Shown here: positions 14,001-25,480 of the stretch, in pieces
How positions within the stretch are numbered: the first letter of the stretch is position 1
Layout of the letters: every line of letters starts with the position of its first letter
Source of the DNA: Antedon mediterranea
Lineage: Eukaryota > Echinodermata > Crinoidea > Comatulida > Antedonidae
Direction: 5' to 3'
Assembly (NCBI RefSeq): GCF_964355755.1
Contig: NC_092680.1
Coordinates: forward strand, 19,631,001 to 19,695,000
Length of the DNA stretch: 64,000 nt
Program-made: the position numbers and the translations under genes
The notes under the pieces: model-generated
Databases searched by the model: none
Seen by the model: only the letters and a program-made list of their open reading frames with translations
Told to the model about the DNA's origin: nothing

Positions 14001-17000
14001 ATTAACCAGTGACCATGCCGTATACAGCAGTTAATTGTTAAGCTCTGTCTACACTATCAAACTTTAAAATTATATTTTACGTTTTACATACATTTACAGA
14101 TCAGTATTTGTTTTTTTAATAGTTGGTTAGTAAAGCGATTCAATTCTTGGCGTCAGTAGCAGAGCGGCCACATTACAAGAACTTGTTTGAATCCCAAGAT
14201 GTATTAACAGGAATTTGTGAAAAAGTCATCATCTCTAACATGAACTTTAGACGTGAGCTATTTAGGTTTATATTTAAAACGAGTGCTTAAGCTCTGTCTG
14301 CACTATCAATCTAGTTTGACAAAAAAAGTGTGATGTGCCAAAATACAGTAGTGATATGCCCAAATATGGTAATGATATGACATCATTATGCCCATATATG
14401 GGCACATACCATTTTTTGTCACACAAAATTTGATAGTGTAGACAGAGCTTTAGGGAGGTTGGTGGGATAACTAATTCTTCCATCCAATTTACCCATGTAC
14501 ACCACTGCTCACCCAAGTTGTATGCTTTTTGTATCGTCACCCATCTTTCCCGCTCCTGAAGCCACTAACATGTCGATATTTTTGTGTTTAATATTCAATA
14601 ATTTTTTGTTCGTTTTTAACTAGACACATGCTTGTGATAACATTGCTTAAATTTTGAAAACTGAACTGATAAAAATTGTTAATTATTTTTTAGCTGCCGA
14701 CGAGGAACTGTTTGAAGACAACCCTGATGAATATATTAGAAGAGACATAGAAGGTTCAGGTGAGATTTGTTTCTGGCCATATATAGACATGATGATGCCA
14801 TATATAGACATGATGATGCCATATATAGACATGATGATGCCATATATAGACATGAAGATGCCATAATAGACATGATGATGCCATATCACTACCATATTTG
14901 AGCATATCACTACCATATTTGGGCACATCACACTTTTTTTGTCAAACTAGCTTGATAGTGTAGACAGATCTTTAATAAGCTTTCGATTTTCGATGACCAA
15001 CGACCAAAGTATGTCACTATGCTCATTAGAGGATTGGTATGTATTTTTTCAGTCCCCACCTCGACACAATATTGATGGTTTCTAGGTCAAGGTGATGACC
15101 GGCAACATATTTATTGACCTGACTGGGTATGTCAAGTGTCGTCGCAATTCGAATGCTCCCTATTAATAGACATTTAATTAAAAAGAGAAATAAATATATT
15201 TACATTTTTAACCTTTTATATTTGATAATTATTTTTACTTTAGATATTGACACTCGTAGACGTTCAGCGTGTGATCTGGTTGGCTCTCTATGTAAATTCT
15301 TTGAGGAAGCCGTCATTACAATCTTTTCTGGATATGTTCAACTTATGTTGCAGGTCAGTGGGCATTAAAGTTTCTGAATAAGCTGAATAAAACAGAAAAA
15401 CTAAATAATTGGGCAATCACTGATGTGAAACTGCCAAAATTTGTTTTTGATGGAATATGCGTAGAGCAATGTGCATCTAAAACTGGAAAAATATGAACAA
15501 TATGAACGTGCAATCATGGATGCAATGGTTAACTCACTAATTAATTAAACCCAGGCTTTCAGTTAGTAAAAATAAGAAGTTTAAGCAACTAGAAAAGAGC
15601 CTTGAGTGAGTGCCCATCAGAGCAGTGCCACCACAACATTACTAATAAACAATGCCACCACACTACAATTTAATTTGTCTCTTGTTTACTTAAAGGAGTA
15701 TGCTAAGAACCCAGCTGCCAACTGGAAGAGCAAGGACATGGCAATCTACCTTGTAACATCACTGGCTTCAAAGTCAAAGACTGCCAAACATGGCACAACA
15801 GAGACCAGACAGCTGGTCAATATAGCAGACTTCTTCAATGTCAATATTGCTCCAGACCTCGTCTCTCCCAATAGTATGTTGTTACTTTTACTATTGTATT
15901 TCACATCAGCTGATATTCACTATTTAAACCATGGACACTCTTTGTATGTATTTAGAATGCGCATAAGAACACTTTCACAGCTGTGTAGTTTACTGGTGTA
16001 AAAAAAAAAAGATCGCTAATAAGTGTTGCTTGGCGCAAGAATGGCACAACTTTACAAACCATAACTTTGAGTAACTTTCTTATTCTCTATTGATATTTAT
16101 GTTTGTACATAATCAGTTGTTTATTAATATTTTAATTTTTAGTCGATGATGTTCCTGTTCTGAAGGCTGATGCTATAAAGTACCTAATGACGTTCAGGAG
16201 TGTGTTACCCCCAGAAATCATGAAGACTTACGTACCACGTCTTATAACTTTCCTGACAGCTCAGAGCCCGGTAGTTAATACATATGCTGCACATGCATTA
16301 GAAAGAACATTCACTGTCAAAACACCCGAGGGAAAACCAGTGTGAGTATTTGCTTATAGATAACTAAAGAAGAGTATTTCTTTCAGGAATCGAGCGTTAG
16401 ATTAGAATTTAGTGGCGTAACGGCTATGAGCTCTCACTTGCTAAACCCAGGGGCCACGGAGCTTATGGAGCCCCTGAGCAAATCCCATATGAAAACGCCA
16501 GAGGGAGGGCCACGCCGCTTAGGGTCCCTAATCAAGGGGCCTCATTCCTCTGCGTTACACCACTGTAATTATTACCATATTGGCATATGCATCATTTTTT
16601 TATTTATATTTAAAACTCTAACTATTGCATTTCAAATTCAGATTACATGCAGATGACATAAAGCCCCACTGTCAGCAGCTTATGGATAATCTATTTCTGG
16701 CTATGAACAAAGCAGGGTCAGAAGAAAATGAATATGCAATGAAAGGTGAGGACATTCATTCTTTCAATTGTTATTTTATTCATAGACATCCAACAGCAAG
16801 TAGCATGCCAATTAAATAATAAATAAACATGTTTAGAAACTAAGAATCATTGATCTAGAGAGTGGAATAACAGTTACAACCAGGATTGAAACTTTGGGAT
16901 CGGAAGACGTCCCTGTCGCATCGATTTACAGCTACATTCGCCCTTGTTACGTTTCACTGAATGGAAGATGGTCCTGTTCAATCCTGTATATCGTTTTCCA

Positions 17001-20000
17001 TTATTTAACTACGCCGTCTTCTGTTCAGTTTACATTTCAATTAATTTTAACTGCGGACCATAATTGAGCTGTTTTTGTGTGTGCATTCTATTCTAGCTTT
17101 GATGCGGAGCTTTTCTTTACTACAAGAGAACATTATTCCATACCAAAATTTCATTTTAAAGAATTTGACTCTCAAGCTGAAGGCTGTAAGCAAGGTAAGA
17201 ATACCATTTTTACACTGTAAATACTTTGCAAATGTACACTCCCTTTGCGACACTCCTATTCAGGGGACAAGAAATAAATGACAACAAATATTTACTTTGG
17301 TTATTTTGAAATATGACTCAAAATCATAGTTTGTAGTGGAGCTTTAGCTTGTTGGTTAACGTGCTTGCCTTCCAAATCCAGGGTCCAGGATTCAATCCTG
17401 ACCAGTGCCAGGGTTGTAACTCACAGCTCTTTCAACTCCACTCCCTAAGCCTAAAATGAGACTAAGTTAATAAGCACGCTAAATTATAAAATAGTTTATC
17501 CATCCTGTAATTGGCGAGTCTGTGCTGTTGGATGTGTTTGAAATAAAAAAAAACAAAGTTAAGGTGAATTTTTTTCCTAAGAATGTTAGCTAAATCTGCT
17601 CCTAGATAAATTCTGGAAAACCAAACTGAGAGAGTTTTGACTGTATTTTGTATACTTTTTTTAGAATCCAAGCAAGCCTCATTTCAACCACTACCTGTTT
17701 GAATCACTGTGCCTTTCTATTCGGATATGTTGTAAGACAAACTCAGCTCATGTTAATTTATTTGAACAAGAGCTCTTCCCACCATTTCAAGAGATTCTCC
17801 TAGCAGACGTTCAGGGTAAGTAGTTTTCTACCATGTAAATATTTCTCTACACTATCTACTATAACTAATTTGACAAAAAAGTGTGATGTTCCCAAATATG
17901 GTAGTGATATGCTCAAATATGGTAGTGATATGACATCATCTTGTCCATATATGGGCATGTCACATTTTTTTTGTCACATAAAGTTTGATAGTGTAGACAG
18001 AGCTTAAGACAAAATGTAATGTTAATCTGAAGATATAGTTGTCTTATGGCATATCTAAGATTACATTACAAATTAACCCTTCCTCTCCTTCAGAGGACAC
18101 CCGTATTAAGGGGACAATCGGGTACCCCCTCCCTGTTCCCACTTAATAAGGCTTCTACTGTATGTCAGAATTTCTATCCATGAATGTTAAGCTCTGTCTG
18201 CACTATCAAACTAGTTTGACAGACCAAATATGGTAGAGATATACCCAAATATGGTAGTGATATGACATCATCATGTCCATATATGGGCACATCACATTTT
18301 TTTGTCACATCGTTTGATAGTGTAGACCGAGCTTTATTCTATTTTCAATTCGTCCATCCTGTTTAATTAATCCATACAGTACTTAGCAGATTTATAACAT
18401 TCAAATATTTTTATTCAATACAAACTTACTACTGTCAAATATAATACATTAGATTGGCACCCACTCCTAACCTTTCTGTTTTAATTGACATTTGAACTTA
18501 TAGATTTATTGTACAGACTTAACCTCATTTGTACTTTCTCAGAGTTTGTTCCATATGTGTTCCAAATTATGTCTATACTATTGGAGAAGCATGACACTTG
18601 CCCGCAGGCATACATGGAGTTATTCCCACACCTTCTGCTTCCGGTGCTATGGGAGAGAACTGGAAATATCCCACCACTTGTCAGACTTCTCATGGCATTG
18701 ATTCAGAAAGGTCCTCAACAAGTTGTTGCATCTCAAAAACTGGTAAATATATAGTTATTATTCTCAAACTAATAATACTATAAGTATATATTTTGGATTC
18801 AAATCTCAGTTGAGGCGACTTTTTCTCATTCTCACAGATTTCCTCATCTTATTGTTTCAAATTAATTAATTAAATTTCAGTATATCACCGGGCGGTTTAG
18901 AATTAATGTTCTTGGCCTGTTCTGTTTATATATATATATACACATACATATATTACATACATATATATGGCATGTCCACAGGATACTCATAGAATTTGAT
19001 CCTTGAGAGCCTACACAATTCGTTCTTTTGTGCATCTTCTTCACACACACAGTCTAAACACTATATATAAACAATACAGGCACAGAACAAATTCTAAACC
19101 GCACAGTGATACACAGAAAATGTATTAATTAATTTAAAATGATAAGATTAGGAAATCTGTGAGAATGAGAAAAACTCCCCCAAATATTTATTTTGTTTTT
19201 TCACCTAGGGAGCCTTACTGGGAGTTTTCCAGAAATTGATTGCTTCCAAGAACCATGATCATGAAGGTTTCTATATTTTAGAGTCAATGATTGAACATAT
19301 AAATCCGTAAGTGTAATTGGATGATAATATTAATTTGCATAAAGGTGTAAAGCTCTGTCTACACTATCAATCAAATTTGACAAAAAAATGTGATGTGCCC
19401 AAATATAGTAGTAATATAACATCATGCCCATATATGGGCATATTACATTTTTTGTCACATAAAGTTTGATAGTGTATACAAGGCCTAATGGTATATTTAG
19501 AGGAGTTCACTGTTTTTTTCCCATTTCTGATTAGAACTGCTCTTCAAGACTTTCTAGGAGACATATTTATGCTATTATTCCAAAGACTTACCAGTTCAAA
19601 GACTACAAAATATGTAAAAAGTAAGAAAAGAATTTCATTTATATATTTTATTTATATTTATTATATATACTTTTTATAATCACAACTGGCCTATTTGACA
19701 TTATGTCATTATAAGATACTTTTGTTTTAATTCTAGATTTACTGGTCTTTTTCTCACTGTATGCTGTCAAGTATGGTAGCTCAAACCTAATTACCATTGT
19801 TGATGGTATTCAACCAAAGTAAGAGATATTTTATAGCCAAACTACTTAAAAACAAAATGAACACCCTTGATATCACAAAGAATTTTTTTTATTTTCGGTG
19901 AAGACTAGCATTTAGAATAATTTTCAAAGAACAGAGAACTGGTTTAGAATAATGGAGATGACATTGAAATCTTAAATTGCTTTTTTTAAAACAAAACAGG

Positions 20001-22316
20001 ATGTTTGGAATGGTAATCGAGAAACTGTTTTTACTTGATATGCAAAAGATATCTGGTCACATGGAGAAGAAAATATGTGCAGTGGGCGTATCAAAGATCT
20101 TGACAGAGGCTCCTGCTATGCTAGAGGGAGACTATTTAAAACAATGGTGTGTTTAGTAAAACCCATACAGGTAGAACTTGACCTAGTCTAGTTTAATCAA
20201 TATAGAAGTTGACCAGGTCTAGTTTAATAAATATAGAAGTTGACCAGGTCTATTTAAACTTATACAGCTATAACTTAACCTATTCTAGTTAAATTAATAT
20301 AGCCTTTAACTTAACCCAGCCTAGTTAAACTAATACAGCTATAACTTAACTTAGCCTAGTTAAACTAATACAGCTTTAACTTAACCAGGTCTAATTTACT
20401 ACAACTAGAACTTGACTAGGTTTAGTTATAAACCAATACAGCTGGAATTCCACAATATCTAGATATATACTTATACAGCTATAATTTAACTAGTCTAGTT
20501 AAAGCCCCCTTCCGTACGTTTTTTAGATCTAATTTAAGATCACAAACTATATTTAATGTAAAAATAATACTATATGGTCCTATTGCGATAACTTTTTTCG
20601 TCTTTAAACGGTTAAAATGTGAAAAATAAGTCGATTCTAATAATTATAGCGGCCCGCTATAAATCCCAAAATGCATTGCGCGCGGATTGATATTTTTGTT
20701 TTTCACCTGTAATTCGCCCACTTTTCGATCGATCGTGAGGCCAAAACAAATGGAAGACTCCTAACTTTTCAGCGAAAATACCGGGTTTTCCCCAATTTGT
20801 ATCAACTGAGTCTGGCAAAAATAGAAAGACAATTAATGCAGCAACTATACAACGTCAGGCTAGATATATAGCTAGCGTATGATGTTCGTACGTTACCGAT
20901 GTTTACCAGCTAGGCCTACAAAACTAAGCCTAGCTAGGCTAGGCCTAAAGACCGTCCACGAGAGATCGATCGCCGCAAGCTACTTAGGTAGTGCATTGTT
21001 TCTCACTTTTTATCATAATTTACCATAAAACGTACATTTAAGACAAGGAATGACATGGTTTAATGTTTTTAAAGTGATATATATGTATTATTTTCCAAAA
21101 AACGTCCAAAATTGCAGGGAAGGGGTCTTTAAACTAATATAGCTATAACTTAACCTAGTCTAGTTAAACTAATACAGCTATAACTTAACCAGGTCTTTAA
21201 TACAACTAGAACTTGACCAGGTCTAGAAATTTATACAGCTATAACTTACAGCAGCCTAAATTAAAGACACTGTCTTTTAGAATTTAGGATGGGAAATTTG
21301 AATTGTTTTGTAGAATTTCAGAAACTTTGGAAGCATTGGCCAAAGTTGATAAAAGGGCACATTGTTTAGTTGTTATATATCTACATGATTATCTAACTCT
21401 TTTTTCTCAGGACTCCCCTCTTACAAGCACTTGTTGGTCTTTTTGAACTGCCAGAGGACGAATCAATACCAGATGATGAACACTTCATAGAGATAGAGGA
21501 AACGCCAGGCTACCAAGCAGCCTACTCACAGCTAGCATTTGCTGGTAAGAAAGTACATGATCCATTTGCTGGTACTGTTGACAATCCAAAGCTTTTTCTC
21601 GCACAAAGCCTCAGCAAGTTGTCATCTGCTCATCCTGGCAAGGTATGTATGTTATTGGATTTATTTTTTATTCTTTATACTGAGTAGCAAAGACTGTTCT
21701 CCCAGAGTGCCCAGTGTATGGTACTATGATGAGTTTGTGACCGTGACTGTGCGAAAACTAGTACAATGGGGTAACCCCCTTACTTGTTTCAAAAGATGTA
21801 CTAGGTTCTTTAAAGTGCACACATGTTATAACTGTGTACACGGGACCTGCGGTTTATAGTCCTTATCCGAGAAGACTCGTTCTACCACCAGAACCAAGGA
21901 GCGAGCAAGGCTCGAGCTCTTGCCGATGTTAGGACTACGTATTACAGTTCCACTGTCTTACCCGCTCGGCCACTCACTCGCCATTGTGTGTTGCTCGGTA
22001 GAATTCTGTTAAATAAGCTGTATGCCGGGTTGAAGGCTTTCCAGTGGGTTTCCCCACTCAATAAACCCTCCAAAAATTAAAAACCCATCGACAACACCAA
22101 CGTATCTGAAATTCATTCACTGTCCTCTGTCAAATCACACACAAGATGCTCTACATAAACAGTCTTAAAACAAATCTTCGGAAGTGGAGTTTTTACTACC
22201 AATACTAATAATCTACCTAATTTTTTTTACAGCTACCACCCCTGGTTTCGACCCTTGATCCTGCTGCTTTACAGTACCTTCAAGTTTATATTCAACAAGC
22301 CAATGTATCCATCTGA
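8004..22316 (+). CDS. CSE1L: Exportin-2 (CSE1L/CAS), importin-alpha re-export receptor
   Basis: CSE1L is the karyopherin-beta that, with RanGTP, returns importin-alpha to the cytoplasm. Coding exons: 8004-8088, 8382-8527, 9082-9183, 9885-10030, 10976-11066, 11830-11937, 12769-12861, 13547-13714, 14123-14252, 14694-14759, 15244-15353, 15696-15873, 16143-16341, 16642-16745, 17097-17194, 17665-17815, 18543-18742, 19209-19306, 19535-19620, 19737-19818, 20000-20146, 21411-21642, 22233-22316. They sum to 2904 nt, 967 aa, against 971 in human, with every phase consistent. Recognisable blocks include [19 protein letters not shown] and [11 protein letters not shown] (importin-beta N-terminal domain), [51 protein letters not shown]-like joins, [16 protein letters not shown] and [17 protein letters not shown] near the C-terminus. 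The stop is TGA at 22314-22316. Introns carry many MITEs and SINEs but no exon is damaged. It converges on the ROCO-type gene downstream. Confidence 0.98.
8234..8336. mobile_element. MITE family 1, short copy
   Basis: Both ends are present (AAGCTCTATCCACACTATCA and TGATAGTGTAGACAGAACTT) with a reduced core. CSE1L intron 1. Confidence 0.8.
8596..8690 (+). mobile_element. tRNA-derived SINE, family A (head only)
   Basis: Plus-strand copy of the head: GTGAGTGGAACCGTAATTGC, then CATAACATCGGCAAGGG and B-box GGTTCGAGGCTCACTC. The body is missing or diverged. It lies in CSE1L intron 2. Confidence 0.65.
9262..9406. mobile_element. MITE family 1 copy (CSE1L intron 3)
   Basis: Left end TTAAGCTCTGTCTACACTAT. 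The core repeats CATATTTGGGCATATCAACAC twice in tandem. Right end TTTAATAGTGTAGACATAGG. Confidence 0.85.
9595..9686. mobile_element. MITE family 1, 5'-truncated copy
   Basis: Right half only, ending TTTGATAGTGTAGACAGAGC and then TTAA. It lies about 190 bp from the previous copy. Confidence 0.75.
10108..10266. mobile_element. Foldback element (MITE family 2)
   Basis: Inverted termini AAGGTTTATCACAAAAGCGT and its near complement ending TTTGCGATAAACCTT. The arms continue through TTTGGGAGCAAACGTCATGA. No ORF. CSE1L intron 4. Confidence 0.7.
11254..11412. mobile_element. Foldback element (MITE family 3)
   Basis: Left TTGGTTCCCACTAGAGACAC and right CATCCTAGTGGAAACCAAGC are inverted. Inner arms ACAAGGACATAACGCAA and TTGCGTTGTGTTTATGTCCT also pair. 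CSE1L intron 5. Confidence 0.7.
11624..11772. mobile_element. MITE family 1 copy nested in another repeat
   Basis: Ends GAGCCTTGTCTACACTATCA and ACAATGTAGACAGAGCTTTA. The flanks (TTTCTAGGTCCAGATGACC before, ATCGATGCTCCC after) belong to a separate repeat also seen, uninterrupted, at about 15080-15165. Confidence 0.8.
12494..12672. repeat. 30-bp minisatellite
   Basis: Six tandem units of 30 bp containing ACAGTTCCGGTAATATAGG and CCTACCAAGCC, in CSE1L intron 6. Later units change CCGG to CCCA. Confidence 0.9.
13121..13152. repeat. MITE family 1 solo end
   Basis: AAAGCTCTGTCGGTACTATC only; the rest of the element is missing. CSE1L intron 7. Confidence 0.6.
14038..14066. repeat. MITE family 1 solo end
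   Basis: TTAAGCTCTGTCTACACTAT followed directly by unrelated DNA. CSE1L intron 8. Confidence 0.6.
14287..14453. mobile_element. MITE family 1 reference copy
   Basis: A clear full-length member in CSE1L intron 9: TTAAGCTCTGTCTGCACTAT at the left and TTGATAGTGTAGACAGAGCT at the right form inverted termini. Inside are GTCAAAC/GTCACAT-flanked blocks and alternating CCATATATGGGCA and CAAATATGGTAGTGATATG motifs, themselves partly palindromic. No ORF. Several copies begin or end in TTAA, which could be the target duplication. Confidence 0.85.
14776..14975. mobile_element. MITE family 1 copy with amplified core, next to a splice donor
   Basis: Begins about 16 bp after the donor of CSE1L exon 10 (14760). 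It carries about five tandem copies of a 21-bp ATATAGACATGATGATGCC-type unit before the usual right end TTGATAGTGTAGACAGATCT. Confidence 0.8.
16411..16566. mobile_element. Small TIR transposon
   Basis: Ends AGTGGCGTAACG and CGTTACACCACTG are inverted. The interior is unusually GC-rich for this window, with GGAGGGCCACGCCGC. CSE1L intron 13. Confidence 0.6.
17333..17560 (+). mobile_element. tRNA-derived SINE, family B
   Basis: A-box-like TAGCTTGTTGGTTAACG and B-box-like GGATTCAATCC at 17388-17398, followed by a body with CATCCTGTAATTGGCGAGTC. The same body motif recurs at 60982-61000, so this is a repeat family and not a lone tRNA. Confidence 0.65.
17845..18007. mobile_element. MITE family 1 copy (CSE1L intron 16)
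   Basis: Left end degraded (CTCTACACTATCTACTATAA). Core and right end (TTTGATAGTGTAGACAGAGC, TTAAG) are typical. Confidence 0.8.
18187..18336. mobile_element. MITE family 1 copy (CSE1L intron 16)
   Basis: TTAAGCTCTGTCTGCACTAT to TTTGATAGTGTAGACCGAGC, full core. Second copy in the same intron. Confidence 0.85.
18815..19183. mobile_element. Long-arm inverted-repeat element
   Basis: Arms of about 130 bp: left has CTCATTCTCACAGATTTCCT and CACCGGGCGGTTTAGAATTA; the right is its complement with GATTAGGAAATCTGTGAGAA. The loop is (TA)n-rich. A partial relative (ACACCGACCGGTTTAGAC) lies at 27045-27062. CSE1L intron 17. Confidence 0.75.
19348..19488. mobile_element. MITE family 1 copy (CSE1L intron 18)
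   Basis: TAAAGCTCTGTCTACACTAT to GTTTGATAGTGTATACAAGG, full core. It ends about 45 bp before the acceptor of exon 19. Confidence 0.85.
20165..21255. repeat. About 35-bp minisatellite split by an insertion
   Basis: Degenerate tandem units (AATACAGCTATAACTTAACC, TAGTCTAGTTAAACT) cover about 20165-20500 and resume at about 21132-21255 in the same phase of motif order. Between them lies the separate 20500-21132 element. CSE1L intron 21. Confidence 0.75.
20500..21132. mobile_element. TIR element inserted in the minisatellite
   Basis: Left end AAAGCCCCCTTCCGTACGTT and right end AGGGAAGGGGTCTTTAAA are inverted (AAAG-CCCCTTCC core). Inner arms share ACGTTTTTT and AAAAAACGT. No transposase ORF was seen, so it is a non-autonomous element. 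Confidence 0.6.
21690..21981 (-). mobile_element. tRNA-derived SINE, family A (last CSE1L intron)
   Basis: Same organisation as 28372-28646: minus-strand head TGGCCGAGCGGGTAAGAC, a degenerate B-box, then body with TTTAAAGAACCTAGTACATC. The two copies align over nearly 290 bp. Confidence 0.75.
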
Positions 22317-24820
22317 ATTAATTAGCTGAAATTGAATTGCTAAAGAAAAAAATAACAGAGACTGTATAAAAAGAGTGTAACAATTTCTGCAAAAAGTGTT
22401 TTACGGTAACAGTGTTGTTAACTCACAGACTAGCATCAGCTTAGCAGTGTAAATAAGCTGTTTCATATGAAACCACTGATAGAAACTTGAAAAATATTGC
22501 TCATTATCTTCTTAACTGTTCCACTTTTACCTAATTAACATAACTATCATCTTTATGCAAATGATGCTAAAATACACTGCCATTTTTTTTTAAATGTTGT
22601 AAACATTGCTGTTTTCAAACGAAATTGCTAAAAATGTCACTCCATGCTGGTAAGCTAATGGCATCAGAGATGTTTGTAGATTGTTCACTAATAATATACA
22701 CACTGTATTTTTTAGTAACTATAGTTGTGAACAGTAACACTATTGCTCAAGTGTTCTCAACTCTTCCCTTCAACATCTCTATAAATAGTATAAAATATAA
22801 TGAACTGTCTGTTTGCATAATACCCTGCTAAGTAGAATTTTAAAAAAAAGTTAATTTTCATTTCTTTTTACCTTGTGAGAATCAGAAATTGTAAAAATAT
22901 GTGCTACATACTATGGTAGTGTAAAACTGTTTTCACACAATCAGAATGTATTGTATTTCTAAATCACAAACATTTTATATTAATTTTATGATAAATAATC
23001 ATCAGTGGCCATGATAAAATATATAAATGGTGCTAAACATACTGCCTATAAACTGTGGAACTCATATTCTGAATTGAAAAGTGCAGACATCAAAGCTGTT
23101 TATAGGCCTATAAAAATCACAAAAATTGTATTAAAACTGTTATCAGCAGCAACGATAAAATAAAATGGTGCTGAGACCTGTTTGCTAGCAAAATATACTG
23201 CCAAAAAACTTGTGATATCATTTCTGATTTTTTTAAACGTCTTACTACATAGAAGACATCAAAGCTGTTTGTACAGTAGAGCTTCCAACCAATCAGAATG
23301 TTCTGTAAAAAGAGATTTTTTTCTGATTTAAAAAAAAACTGATAATAAAAGCTAAATCTTATTAATTTCTTGTAAAAAAGGTATTGTTATTATTTTTATT
23401 ATCCAGGTGCTTGAGCTAATAATTACACTATCAGAACAAGTACCTCTCACTATACTATGATTGGCTTTGAGTGATGTTCCAGTAAATATTATATATTATT
23501 ATTAATATGCAGATGTGTTTAAAAAAAATATGCTATACATTATATAAAATGACTGTTTAAAACAACTGAAATTGAGCAGAGATTCTATTGTAAATTGTAT
23601 ATGTAGTTACGTTTCTTCTGGTTAAAAATCATAAATATCTATTTCTAGAGAATGTTTTTCTAGGTCTTTGTGTCATATTTGCAAATGCAAACATGTGATT
23701 TATTAATTTTTTTTCAAATTTCCTAAAATATTACCAAGTAAACTATTATTATATAAAGCATAAAATGCTGTAAGATTTTCAGTTGTGCCATGTATAGCAG
23801 TTGAAAAACCTTTTGAAAATGTATATTAATTGCATAAATTGTCATGTTATTTTGTTTCTTATTGTTAATTATATATTTTTTTTACCTTTTTCATTAGTGT
23901 TTAATACTACCATGATATGAATCAAATAATCTGTCAGTTGCTGTAGCTTGCTAGGCCTACCCTACTGTAACAAACAAAGATAACGTTTTCTGCTGTGAAT
24001 GGGATAAATAAAATTCAGAATTTTTGTCGTAGTTCATTAATTTGCAATAGCCCTCTCTATAGAAAGACATTTTTTTTTATGCGGTCAAGTCATGTTTTTC
24101 TTGTATTTTCTCATCAAATCTGAAACAAGTCATAAATTAAAAATATAAAAAATTTGAGATTATTTTTGTAATATTGAATTTTTAATGAAACATAATCTGA
24201 CCGAAGAACAGAGAGATAATAATAATATAAGCCGACTTTTTAGAGGACTAATACAATGATTCAGTCTGATGTACTTTTAACATTAATTAAGGGGTAAAAA
24301 AATGATGTTACATAGAGATCCAATGAGATAATCATAAATACAAAACTACTATGGTACAATGTTGTATAATAAAGGAAAAAACGTAGAATCAATTGTGGTC
24401 AATTATTATTTATAGAGTTCTATTTCTTTAAAAAAAATCTATTATATATATGTTACTCTATGGTTAGTGAAGTCATTATATCTATTTCAAAAAGGTGAAT
24501 TCTAAAGTGTTTTAAACATAAAATAACTTACAATCAATACCAAGCTAATAATTATGGTCTAACCCAAACCTCTACTTTCTCCTATATACAATATTTATAA
24601 CAACTCGAAAAATATCACCATGGGTATACCCTCAATTTGAACCCTCTCTTTTGATTACGTAGGCCTCTATGTCCAAATGTTCTGCACAGAAGCATATACA
24701 ATATTATAGTGTATGAGAAAATATCCCCACTCTTTAAACAGTGAACCTGAGGAGGTTCTCTGGAAATTATTAAAATCAGAACCAAACAAGTCAACCACTT
24801 GACTTGATAACCATACTGCC
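22317..24820 (+). other. CSE1L 3' untranslated/intergenic stretch
   Basis: AT-rich DNA between the CSE1L stop and the end of the convergent ROCO-type gene. No coding signal was found. Several AATAAA hexamers occur, the clearest at 24007-24012, but which one ends the CSE1L transcript cannot be decided from sequence alone. Confidence 0.5.
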
Positions 24821-24826
24821 TTTATT
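24821..24826 (-). terminator. Candidate polyadenylation signal of the ROCO-type gene
   Basis: TTTATT on the plus strand reads AATAAA on the minus strand, about 120 bp past the stop codon of the ROCO-type gene at 24945. Position and sequence fit a poly(A) signal; use is inferred. Confidence 0.45.
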
Positions 24827-24944
24827 GAACTATACTGTAAGTTGGGTAATTCATCGTATCAATGATCTTCAGTCATCTTATTCTCTTTCAAATGTCTGAT
24901 AAAATCAACCAATTGATACTTTGCTGCATAATTTTGGCAATACT

Positions 24945-25480
24945 TCAAATTGAGTTTTCTAAATTTTCTGCAGCAACATCCAACTTATTCTCTTTCAAAT
25001 GTTCAATAAATGACAGCAACCTATCTTCTCTTAGGATGCCCCTTTCTTCAAGATATAGTATCACAGTCCACTGGTTGTCACGTTGTTTCCTAGAAACATC
25101 GTTTAGATGGATGAGCTTTCTTACATTGTCTTGGGAAAGTATTTTGCCGAAATCTATCAGCTTCTGTCGGTACGTTGTAACAGTTGTTACATGATGGTCG
25201 GATTCTTCAAACGTGTTCTTCAGATATTTGTTAGCCTCAAGAGCACCTTTGGTACTGGTGACATTGATGATATCGATAAGAACTTTAAAGTTGTTTACGG
25301 TAAGATTACCAGCACGTCTCAATGAAATAAACAACTTCATGGTGGTGTCAGCCGTCTGTAGATCACTGTAAGGTGTTACAAGATCTTTGCAAAACACCTT
25401 CAGCATATCAAGTGAACAATGCTCATCATACCAATTAGATACTTGTACCAACATTGTCTGAAATTTCTTCTTAGGTAATT
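24945..25480 (-). other. Terminal exon with two death-effector-like domains
   Basis: Exon 26 encodes 177 residues. The first fold (from KKFQTMLVQVSNWYDE) has the DED pattern LK.FCKDL, then LFISLRRAGNLTVNNFKVL. The second (from YRQKLIDFGKILSQDNVRKL) has ILYLEERGILREDRLLSFIE. Both give the six-helix spacing and the 'L..L..RG.L...NL..L' block of caspase-8/FADD-type DEDs. The helix-6 RxDL motif is not evident in either. Stop TGA at 24947-24945. The call is pattern-based; a CARD or death domain is the alternative. Confidence 0.65.

Noticed and set aside
24862-25325. Plus-strand open frames opposite the last ROCO-type exon
   Set aside because: Antisense shadows of the death-effector-like exon; no splice or homology support.
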